Assembly: GCA_964610505.1 (NCBI GenBank)
Contig: CAZSXU010000036.1
Location: 1 to 33,164 of the forward strand
Origin: CAZSXU01 sp964610505
Lineage (GTDB): Bacteria; Arandabacterota; Arandabacteria; JAGLYR01
DNA length: 33,164 nt
Reading direction: 5' to 3'
Notes under the pieces: generated by a model
The model's database searches: none
Told to the model about the DNA's origin: nothing
What the model saw: the letters and a program-made list of their open reading frames with translations, nothing else
Position numbers and translations under genes: made by a program
Shown: positions 8,114-14,773 of the stretch, piece after piece
Position numbering within the stretch: the first letter of the stretch is position 1
Layout: every line of letters begins with the position of its first letter

Positions 8114-9837
8114 TCTGGTTGTCCTTCCAGAGGGTGCAGATCAAGGCCCGCAAGTTTCCGCCGGGTCTGATCCCAGTGAAGACGGGGTGGGCCAGTTAGC
8201 AACCCCATCTCCGCAGCGTGTGAGTCGAGGTAGAACTGCACGTGCGGCAAGGGCTTCCAGAGGTCTTGCCGGCCGTAGCGATGCCCGTAGCGGGACGAGC
8301 TTCCAAGTGTCTCGGTCAAGGTTCTTTCAGGGTCGTATCCAGCGCGCTCCAGTATCAGTGGCGTCAGGCCATAGCTCTCTGCAATCTCCTCAAACGCGTC
8401 GTGGACGTTTGCGCCGTGCTGGGCTGCCTCCTTGGTGCGAAAAGCAATCTCTCTGGGTACCCCGAGCGAGTGACAGTATTCACGGTGTATACGCTTTCCT
8501 AAGGAGTCACCATCGGGTTCGATTTTCAGCTCGGGGGCGATGGAGAATGCAACTCGGATCACATCCGGGTCGAGAAAAGGTACACGCAGTTCCATGCCGT
8601 GAGCCATGGATATCTTGTCCTCACGCTCAAGGCATTCCTTGTAGAGGAGGAAGGTATCTTGCCAGGAACGAGACACAAAATCCCCATATCCTTCCCGATC
8701 GACGATAGCCGCGTACCACAGGTAGCCTCCAAAGATCTCGTCCGCCCCCTGACCTGTGAGGATTACCCGTTCCCCGGCCTCCTGAGCCATCCGGGCGGAA
8801 GCGTAGATTGGAACCGCGACCTCAACCTGGTTCAGACTGTAATCCTCAATCGTTCGAATGACTTCTGGGATGATGCGGTCGATCTCTGCAGTTGAGAAAA
8901 CCTTGGCCTGCAGCGTGAAGCCGTATCTCTCCGCAGCCCAGTGGGCCCATTCAAGATCCGAAGCACCGTCCTCCCTGCCCGCAGTATAGCAGGTGAGGGG
9001 AACACCCAGCTGCTTGACGAGATGCGCGATGAGGACACTGTCAACACCACCCGAGAAGATCACTCCTACGTGATCCTCGTTTCTGACTCTCTTATGAACG
9101 GCTTCCTTTATAGCCTGGTCGTAGGCCAGTAGAGCCGTCTCCCTCTTGCTGGTGTGGGTTTGGGTTCTTATCTGCTCGGGACGCCAGAACGGATAGAGCT
9201 CATAGCAGTGATTATTAATGACCATCAGATGTCCGGGAGGGATGCGATGAATCTCAACTCCTTTGCCTCCAAGGGCCAAGAGCGGTTTCTTCTCAGACGC
9301 GAAAGCGAGAAAGTTGCGGCCACTCCAGTAGTAGAGCTGACGGACGCCGATCTTGTCACGAACGATAATCGTCTGGTGTTGGTCCGTTACGGCAATGGCG
9401 TATACCCCGTCAAGCCTGGGGAGGACACGTTGCATCGTTTCGGCCAGATCCCCTCGGTATTCCTGCGCCACGAGGCGGAGCAGGACCTCACTGTCACTTC
9501 CTGTGCTGGGCGAGTTGTCGTCATTCAGCTGGCGGCACAGTTCCTGATAGTTGTATATCTCACCGTTGTGGGTGAGACTCAACCGACCATCCGATGTCTG
9601 AAAAGGCTGGAGCGCGGCTCCGCCACCGGTGATGGCGAGCCTAACGTGTCCAAGCGCAATGTTGCCTTTTCTATCCTGGAAATCCAGTGACTCTAGATCT
9701 TGCGCGCGCTGGCACGTTTCTCCGATGACGTACCCCGCGCCGTCAGGACCACGGTGGTGTAGGGTTTCAAGCATGTGCTTCAATAGCGGCCCCAAATCAC
9801 GGTGTATCGAGCTGACAATCCCTGCAATGCCACACAT
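8110..9837 (-). CDS. asnB: AsnB-family glutamine-dependent amidotransferase in the mannosylglycerate operon
   Basis: Predicted product is 575 residues. I start at ATG 9837 so that Cys2 (MCGIAGI) becomes the class II glutaminase nucleophile; the TTG codon just before it would displace this Cys. A GAGGAG site lies upstream. HRGPD is at 28-32, HNGEIYNY at 90-97, and the ATP-pyrophosphatase loop FSGGVDS at 261-267. The synthase half continues with ILTGQGADE and MELRVPFLD. The C-terminal part (KEAAQHGA and a tail of about 90 residues) resembles archaeal-type AsnB proteins more than E. coli AsnB. Family chemistry is transfer of ammonia from glutamine to an adenylated carboxylate. The gene symbol denotes the family only: the operon context suggests the acceptor may be mannosylglycerate rather than aspartate. 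Confidence 0.87.
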   Translation of the reverse strand: MCGIAGIVSSIHRDLGPLLKHMLETLHHRGPDGAGYVIGETCQRAQDLESLDFQDRKGNIALGHVRLAITGGGAALQPFQTSDGRLSLTHNGEIYNYQELCRQLNDDNSPSTGSDSEVLLRLVAQEYRGDLAETMQRVLPRLDGVYAIAVTDQHQTIIVRDKIGVRQLYYWSGRNFLAFASEKKPLLALGGKGVEIHRIPPGHLMVINNHCYELYPFWRPEQIRTQTHTSKRETALLAYDQAIKEAVHKRVRNEDHVGVIFSGGVDSVLIAHLVKQLGVPLTCYTAGREDGASDLEWAHWAAERYGFTLQAKVFSTAEIDRIIPEVIRTIEDYSLNQVEVAVPIYASARMAQEAGERVILTGQGADEIFGGYLWYAAIVDREGYGDFVSRSWQDTFLLYKECLEREDKISMAHGMELRVPFLDPDVIRVAFSIAPELKIEPDGDSLGKRIHREYCHSLGVPREIAFRTKEAAQHGANVHDAFEEIAESYGLTPLILERAGYDPERTLTETLGSSSRYGHRYGRQDLWKPLPHVQFYLDSHAAEMGLLTGPPRLHWDQTRRKLAGLDLHPLEGQPE

Positions 9838-9963
9838 CAATCAATTCACTCCTCTCGGTGCGGTGGTAACTTGCCTGCTGAATTCCTCTCAGGCTAGTTC
9901 AGAGGCGACTCACTAGGCGCTATCGCTTTGAACGTCCTGAGATACATCGCGGAGCTGATTCGG

Positions 9964-10662
9964 TCATCTTCCCTCGCTTCGATCGTCAGAGGTACCTGAT
10001 TCCTCTTCTACCTCATTCTGGGTCAGTGCTCCGGTTTCGAGGATTGGGCCGGCCTCAATGTCTCGTGCCTCCATCATCTCAACAATCCGCCCCAAGGAAA
10101 GTGCAATGGCTGCCTGCTCAAGCTCGGGAAGCCTCTTCAGCGCATTGGCGAGGCCGTCTTGAAGTGGTGTCGGTGCAATCTCTGCTAGTCCGGCTCCCTT
10201 CTCGGTCACCGTGACGTAAACCAGTCGACGGTCTCCGAGGTCCCGCGCGCGCCGAATCAACCCCTTCTTCTCGAGCCGATCCAGTATCCCAACTACGGTG
10301 CTGGGGCTCAGGTGAACAATCCCTGAGATTCTTGTGCCAGTCAACGGGCCTTGCCTTGCCGTCACCAGCAGGCAAATCAACTGCGGGGCCGTGAGGTCAT
10401 ACCGAGAACTCAGCTTCCGTGAGTGGATGTCAATAGCCCGGATGATCCGGCGTAGCGACACGAGAATCTGAAGATCATAGCGCTTCTGGGAATCCGCCGG
10501 TGACGGGGGGCTACTGACCGCCGTGCTCTCACATCGATGTCTCGATGGGGACTCTGGCGGAAGATTCACTCCTGCTTGCGATAACCCCGGGATTGGGTCA
10601 TCCTTGCGGTTACTGCCATCTGAGGTCGCTTCTGGTTGCTTCCTACCTTCCCTTTGTACCAT
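9964..10662 (-). CDS. MarR-family transcriptional regulator
   Basis: Predicted product is 232 residues. The ATG at 10662 has AAGGAG six bases upstream; the frame is open to 10749 but no comparable site supports an earlier start. Residues 1-60 are polar, rich in Ser, Pro and Arg, and likely disordered, which is unusual for MarR proteins. The winged-helix core runs from about 63 to 160: recognition helix around SPSTVVGILDRLEKKGL and a wing with DRR near 144-146. It is followed by 126 nt and then the amidotransferase gene, so it probably heads the operon. An inverted repeat over the predicted start of transcription suggests autoregulation and control of mannosylglycerate synthesis, possibly by an osmotic or ligand signal. 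Confidence 0.87.
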   Translation of the reverse strand: MVQREGRKQPEATSDGSNRKDDPIPGLSQAGVNLPPESPSRHRCESTAVSSPPSPADSQKRYDLQILVSLRRIIRAIDIHSRKLSSRYDLTAPQLICLLVTARQGPLTGTRISGIVHLSPSTVVGILDRLEKKGLIRRARDLGDRRLVYVTVTEKGAGLAEIAPTPLQDGLANALKRLPELEQAAIALSLGRIVEMMEARDIEAGPILETGALTQNEVEEESGTSDDRSEGR

Positions 10663-10725
10663 CTCGTACTCCTTGACTGCGCTTCTCTGGCGCTGCACGC
10701 GGACAGAACCCCAGACCTTTGCACA

Positions 10726-10753
10726 TCTAATGATTTCAATGCTAATCATTAGA
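10726..10753. promoter_or_regulatory. Inverted-repeat operator, probable MarR site
   Basis: Perfect 10-bp arms TCTAATGATT and AATCATTAGA are separated by 8 nt. The site is AT-rich within GC-rich surroundings and covers the predicted transcription start of marR, 6 nt downstream of its -10 box. The position fits repression by steric block. Assignment to this MarR protein is inference from adjacency and symmetry. Confidence 0.75.
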
Positions 10754-10758
10754 ATACA

Positions 10759-10787
10759 AATATATCGCCCCCGTGGCCCAGTGTCAA
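10759..10787 (-). promoter_or_regulatory. Sigma70-type promoter of the marR-asnB-mpgS-symporter-mpgP operon
   Basis: Read leftward, TTGACA (10782-10787) and TATATT (10759-10764) are separated by exactly 17 nt. The predicted start is near 10752, inside the inverted repeat, giving a leader of about 90 nt before the marR ATG. Confidence 0.75.
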
Positions 10788-11060
10788 GGTCTTTTTCTGA
10801 GCGACCTCACCCCCTGGAACTGGTCCAGGTTGTGAGTTACACTCGGATTCGAATGCAAAAGGTCTAATCTATGTCCAGGAAGCGGCTTAGCCCTGGGAAA
10901 CTCGCCGGCGACCTGCCAGCGGTGTTCCTCGTGAGAAGCGCGAGCCTCTTCATCGGTGAACTCTTGCAGGAACCCGAGCCCGAGGGTAAGATGGGCATCA
11001 GGGGAGTGGGAACGGCGCCGGTGAGGTCAGACGGTTGCGGATAGAGGGGAGGAGGAAGTC
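10788..11060. other. Intergenic region between the divergent marR and mscS genes
   Basis: It holds a short inverted repeat, CCTGGA and TCCAGG with a 5-nt loop, near 10816. It also holds an unrecognised 57-codon open frame on the plus strand (10871-11044) without a convincing ribosome site. A promoter for mscS is expected here, but none is clear to me. Confidence 0.35.
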
Positions 11061-11947
11061 ATGGACTTGAAAGAGAGACTGAATCTCAGCGGCGATCTTC
11101 TTGACCTGCGGCTCTTTGCAATGGGGTCACGCCGATCACGATTGCGACGCTCTTCATCTTTGCACTCATTGTTGTGGTGACAGTCATTGTTTCCCGCCTC
11201 CTCCAGAGGGGTTTGGAGCAGGGACTCAGGGTGCGGGGCGTGACGACCGAGGGGGCCCTGGCAACGACCAAGAGGCTTCTGCACTACGTAGTCATGGCGG
11301 TGGGGGTTGCAGTCGCACTGGATACCATCGGCATCAATCTGGGCGCGCTGTTCGCCGCTGGTGCGATCTTCGCGATTGGTATCAGCTTCGCGATGCAAAA
11401 CATCGCTCAGAACTTTGTGTCGGGCTTGATCCTGCTGGCCGAGCGGAGCATCAAGCCGGGTGACATCCTTGAGGTGGAGGGGAGGATTGTCACGGTGAAG
11501 AAGATGGGAATCCGCTCCACCATTGGACAGACCCTGGACAACGAGGAGATCATTGTACCTAACTCCACGCTGGTTCAATCCTCGGTTACGGACTACACGC
11601 TGGCGGATTCCATCTATCGTCTTCGGACCACAGTGGGCGTCATTTACGGGTCGGACATGGCTCTGGTGAAACAGACTCTCGAAGAGGCAGTTGGAAAGAT
11701 GCAGTGGCGGTTTGAGGGCCGCGACCCAGTCATACTTATGACAGAGTTCGGAGACTCCTCCGTCAACTTCGAAGCGTCCGTGTGGATGGCCGATCCATGG
11801 AAACTGCGCCAGGCCCGGTCTGAGCTCAACGAGGCGATCTGGTGGGCTCTCAAGGAAGCGGGAATCACGGTTGCCTTCCCGCAGCTGGATCTGCACCTGG
11901 ATCCGGAGGTGACGAAGTCGCTCCAGCCCCTTCGGCGTTCTTCCTGA
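11061..11947 (+). CDS. MscS-family mechanosensitive channel with an apparent frameshift
   Basis: The main frame (GTG from 11174) gives the last transmembrane helix (GISFAMQNIAQNFVSG), the beta domain (KPGDILEVEG, IIVPNS) and the alpha/beta cytoplasmic domain of small MscS channels. These open under membrane tension and release solutes on hypo-osmotic shock. The expected N-terminus begins at ATG 11061 with a GGAGGAGG-rich ribosome site, reading MDLKERLNLS. At the GGGG run 11123-11126 the frame shifts: continuing in the downstream frame gives VTPITIATLFIF, a normal first membrane helix. One base appears to be missing. It may be a sequencing error in a homopolymer, a real pseudogene, or slippage. 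If only the 11174 start is used, most of the first helix is lost. The gene lies beside the osmolyte operon, which fits an osmotic role. Confidence 0.78.
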
Positions 11948-12300
11948 TGGAGCCTGTCGGAACCATCTGCTATCGGCGGGACTCCGGGGCTACAACCATC
12001 GTCTTTTCCGAAAATACACCGGCAGAGATGTGGGAATCACTCCGAGGCCCAGTAGAAGGGCTGGATAGGCCCACCTCCAAGGTGCAGAAGTGCACGCCGG
12101 GCGCTACCGAGTTTCCGCGCGAATCTCTGAGATCCCAGGACAGCTCGTGTGGCCCGGCCGTGAGAATTCCCCGGAAGAGCCTGGTGACCCACGTGCGGCG
12201 ACACCTTTCTAGGGCACTGGTGACCGGCGTGTTTGTGGAACTGTTGGGGGGAGTCGGTCAGAAGGCGGCCTGCTCTCGCGATCAAGAGGAGCGGAGGTGA
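11947..12300 (+). CDS. Hypothetical small protein, doubtful
   Basis: The ATG overlaps the mscS stop as TGATG, and the frame ends just before the next gene's ribosome site, which argues for a coupled gene of 117 residues. The translation shows no recognised domain. Only one mildly hydrophobic segment (ALVTGVFVELLGG) is seen near the end, and codon use looks random. A decayed gene or plain spacer is at least as likely. Confidence 0.25.
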   Translation: MEPVGTICYRRDSGATTIVFSENTPAEMWESLRGPVEGLDRPTSKVQKCTPGATEFPRESLRSQDSSCGPAVRIPRKSLVTHVRRHLSRALVTGVFVELLGGVGQKAACSRDQEERR

Positions 12301-12306
12301 TTCATT

Positions 12307-12927
12307 GTGCTTCACAGGAAGCGATCGTGGAATCCGGGGATGCTACGCTCGGTGGTGGGCGGAGCCGTCGAAGGTCTGCGTCACACGTGGCGGCGTGCCA
12401 GCGGGCGCCTGCGACGCCGCGCCGTGATGGCACGTATGCGGCCGACGGACATCGTGCTGGCCAGCCCCCGCACCTCGCGCCTGTCGCCGACCGCGCTGCT
12501 GTACCGGTTGCTCCTGCGCTCGCGCTACGTGCACGCCATGCTCTACATCGGCGGTGGCGAGGTGATCCACACTACCGCCCGTCGTGGCGTAACGGTCGAT
12601 CCCCTGCCGCGCAAGCTTTTCGACCGCCAGCACTACCGCATCTACCGGGTGCTGAGCCTGACCGACGAGCAGCGTCAGCGCGTTGTCGTGGAAGCCAAGA
12701 AACTGCTGGACTGGCGCCTCGACTACTTCGCCCTGGTAACCAACATCCCGGCGCGCTGGCTGGGGCGCCCGCACCCGCTACTTCGCCTGGAGAAGAATCG
12801 CCTCTGGTGCAGTAAGCTGATCCACCTGGCGTTCGCACGTGCGGGGATCGAGCTGCTACCGGGCGAGCAGGTGGGCACGGTCACCTCGGAAGACCTCGGC
12901 CGGAGCCCTGTGCTCGAGTCCCTCTGA
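12307..12927 (+). CDS. Permuted NlpC/P60-like (YiiX/YebB type) cysteine hydrolase
   Basis: Predicted product is 206 residues, starting at GTG 12307 with GGAGG about nine bases upstream. The circularly permuted papain-like fold is indicated by YVHAMLYIGGG, with His76 as candidate catalytic His, followed by EVIHTTARRG. LWCSKLIHLAF supplies Cys168 late in the chain. Members include lipid- or peptide-bond hydrolases and amidases of unclear substrate. The first 45 residues are strongly basic and could contact membrane or nucleic acid. Third codon positions are clearly more GC-rich than in the neighbours, a sign of separate origin. No partner gene is obvious. Confidence 0.72.
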   Translation: MLHRKRSWNPGMLRSVVGGAVEGLRHTWRRASGRLRRRAVMARMRPTDIVLASPRTSRLSPTALLYRLLLRSRYVHAMLYIGGGEVIHTTARRGVTVDPLPRKLFDRQHYRIYRVLSLTDEQRQRVVVEAKKLLDWRLDYFALVTNIPARWLGRPHPLLRLEKNRLWCSKLIHLAFARAGIELLPGEQVGTVTSEDLGRSPVLESL

Positions 12928-13075
12928 TCGGAAAGACTGAGAGGGGGTTGGGGGTCGGATCTTGCAGTGTCGCATTTCGGGGTCTAACCCTTGTCTTTTC
13001 GCGCATTCCTGATGGCCGAGTACTAGCAGCGTAACCCACCCCGAATTGCGTGGGTACGCGGCGCAGGTTCCTGGC

Positions 13076-13216
13076 CTACCCACCGATCATACCCTTCTCG
13101 CTCAAACTCCTGTGGGCATCTCTCCCGATAACGACGTGGTCCACGAGGGGAACGCCCAAGATTTCCCCGACCTTGGCCAGTCTTCGAGTGAGGGGGAGAT
13201 TCTCCTGGGCTTGCGA
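13076..13216 (-). pseudogene. radC: C-terminal fragment of a RadC/JAB-domain gene
   Basis: Read leftward from about 13216 to the stop at 13076-13078, one frame gives LTRRLAKVGEILGVPLVDHV, then VIGRDAHRSLSEKG. This is the end of the RadC (DUF2466) domain, including the DHVVIG strand. Just upstream another frame gives SPGESPPHS, reminiscent of the family's HPSG-x-PxPS motif, so a frameshift has probably occurred there. Nothing further upstream matches. It is a remnant without a start and was probably cut off by later insertions. Confidence 0.6.
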
Positions 13217-13237
13217 CCGAACTCGACCACATGCCTT

Positions 13238-13450
13238 TTAACCTGAGTATTCATCGACCAAACGCTGATACCGCGGGTGCTGCCGTAGGGGATCCCACGT
13301 CGGATCAAGCTGGAATTCTGCCACAGAGATCGCAGAGGGAATCGACAGCAGGTACTCGATCTCGTCCAATGCGGCCTCGTGCTCGCCCACGAGCACGTAG
13401 ATCTGAGCCAACGCCGCACGCTGAGCGGGGCCATGCAAGGCGTCCACGGA
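13238..13450 (-). pseudogene. C-terminal stub of a Ser/Thr kinase-TPR protein
   Basis: About 68 residues ending at 13238 read AALAQIYVLVGEHEAALDEI and then LDPTWDPLRQHPRYQRLVDE. This is the last TPR unit and terminal motif of the kinase/TolB/TPR family represented by four complete genes from 14774 to 24655 (compare DPAYDPLRSDPRFVAL in the 14774 gene). Its upstream side is replaced by REP units at 13452. It is therefore the remains of a fifth family member. Confidence 0.7.
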
Positions 13451-13451
13451 G

Positions 13452-13547
13452 ATGAGGAAATAGGGACAGAGCCCTAATTGCATCAACTTCTTGCCCCACA
13501 TGAGGAAATAGGGACAGAGCCCTAATTGCATCAGCTTCTTGCCCCAC
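13452..13547 (-). repeat. Two tandem 48-bp REP-bearing units
   Basis: Units 13452-13499 and 13500-13547 differ at one position (CATCAACTTC against CATCAGCTTC). Each carries TAGGG-ACAGAG-CCCTA, a 5-bp hairpin that is the reverse complement of the hairpins at 14430-14471. They form the left border of the RAYT element. Confidence 0.8.
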
Positions 13548-13763
13548 AAGAAGTTCGGTTCTCGCGATTGGTTCCTTAGATCCGCATGGAACCCTTGATT
13601 TTCTCCCTGAATTCAGGTACGTTTCTGAAGGGAATAGACACTGAGCAGAGCGACCGGTAGGGCTCCGAAGGTCTGGAGTCCGGAGGCATGTGCCCTTGGT
13701 CGCTTGTTTTGTTGCCTCGGGGCAGGAAGTGGAGATCACGCGGGGGGAGAAGGGAACGGGAGA

Positions 13764-14423
13764 GTGCCGCGAGTGGCTCGCGTGGTTGTTGTCGACTGTC
13801 CGCACCATGTGACACAACGAAGGAATCGCCGAAGTACGATCTTCAAAGATGAAGAAGACAGGAAGGTCTACCCGACGATTCTCAAGAAGTCTGTGGAGAC
13901 GCACGAGCTGGATATCTGGGCCTACTGCCTGATGACGAATCATGTTCACTTCGTAGCCGTTCCTCGATTCCCGATCTCCTTGAGCGGGACGTTCCGCGAT
14001 GCGCATGCGGTGTATGCCCAGCGTTTCAACAGTGAGTGGGGGCATTCCGGTTACCTGGGTCGTTTCTTCTCATGTCCGATGGACGATCTGTACATGTGGT
14101 CGACCGTGAGGTATGTGGAGCGAAATCCGGTGCGCGCCGGACTGGTCGAGCGAGCCGAGGATTACCGGTGGTCGAGCACCGCGGCGCATTGTGGATTGCG
14201 AGATGATCTGCTAAGCGAGGGATTCCCGCCTGATGGAGTCATCCCCGACTGGTCCAGATGGCTTCGCGAGGAGGACGACAACCAGATAGTCAAGACGATT
14301 CGCAAGCATACCCACACAGGATTGCCATGCGGAGGGACGCAGTTTGTGGACCACCTGGAGAAGATGCTGGGGCGGTCACTCAGGCCCAAGAAGAAGGGTC
14401 GTAAGCCCAAAAGCCGTAACTAG
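13764..14423 (+). CDS. REP-associated tyrosine transposase (RAYT, Y1/HUH)
   Basis: Predicted product is 219 residues from GTG 13764, giving MPRVARVVVVDCPHHVTQRRN, the standard RAYT start. The open frame upstream to 13704 is not family-like. The HUH motif is NHVHF with His60 and His62. The candidate catalytic Tyr is Tyr117 in RYVERNPVRAGLV, the most conserved block of the family. The C-terminus is basic (RPKKKGRKPKSRN). RAYTs nick and join single-stranded REP hairpins and are usually single-copy, domesticated relatives of IS200/IS605 TnpA. The reading frame is intact, so it may still be active on the REP units around it. Confidence 0.9.
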   Translation: MPRVARVVVVDCPHHVTQRRNRRSTIFKDEEDRKVYPTILKKSVETHELDIWAYCLMTNHVHFVAVPRFPISLSGTFRDAHAVYAQRFNSEWGHSGYLGRFFSCPMDDLYMWSTVRYVERNPVRAGLVERAEDYRWSSTAAHCGLRDDLLSEGFPPDGVIPDWSRWLREEDDNQIVKTIRKHTHTGLPCGGTQFVDHLEKMLGRSLRPKKKGRKPKSRN

Positions 14424-14429
14424 TTCTGC

Positions 14430-14490
14430 GAAATAGGGCTCTGTCCCTATTTCCCTAGGGCTCTGTCCCTATTTCCCTACTATTTCCCTA
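14430..14490 (+). repeat. Right-hand REP hairpins
   Basis: First unit: GAAATAGGG, loop CTCTGT, CCCTATTTC, a perfect 9-bp stem (14430-14453). Second unit: TAGGG-CTCTGT-CCCTA (14456-14471). A third partial unit TATTTCCCTAG follows at about 14481. They begin 7 nt after the transposase stop and are inverted relative to the left units. Confidence 0.8.
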
Positions 14491-14688
14491 GCTGGCGATT
14501 CCCTCGAAACGCGAGACGTTCGTGGCCACCACGTAGAGGTCTGTGGGCATCCCCAGCAGCACCGTTGTGCAATAGGTCGACCCGTCAGGGTCAGCGTAGA
14601 TCCCGACGATGTCGGTCAAAGAGTACGCGGTTGACGGAATGGCCGGCAGGATGATTGCCGCACTCCGCCGTCGACGACGCCAGATCAA
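14488..14688 (-). pseudogene. N-terminal stub of a probable secreted protein
   Basis: The frame reads leftward from 14688: a basic start, a short hydrophobic run (AAIILPAIP), then DIVGIYADPDG, a lone Cys and a strand-like LYVVATNVS. It ends at a stop within the REP border. The pattern resembles the mature start of small secreted proteins in FCB-group bacteria, but I cannot name a family. It appears truncated by the REP array. It could instead be an intact 66-residue protein, which I think less likely. Confidence 0.35.
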
Positions 14689-14773
14689 CCAGACGAGACA
14701 ACGGGATTTCGGATCGGCCGTTCAGGATGCCAATGAGCGCGGGGTGCCGGGTCGTGGAACGGAATCTTGCCGG

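Larger units (their letters stand above)
13452..14487 (+). mobile_element. RAYT transposase with flanking inverted REP hairpins
   Basis: The transposase gene at 13764-14423 is bordered by two REP units on the left and two to three on the right in opposite orientation. Gene remnants lie immediately outside on both sides (kinase/TPR stub at left, secreted-protein stub at right). Outer limits are set by the REP units. No terminal target duplication is visible, as expected for HUH single-strand chemistry. Confidence 0.7.

Noticed and set aside
13452..13547. Short lipoprotein-like or repeat protein read through the tandem units (MWGKKLMQLG twice)
   Set aside because: This is translation of the REP units in front of the kinase stub, not a conserved protein start.
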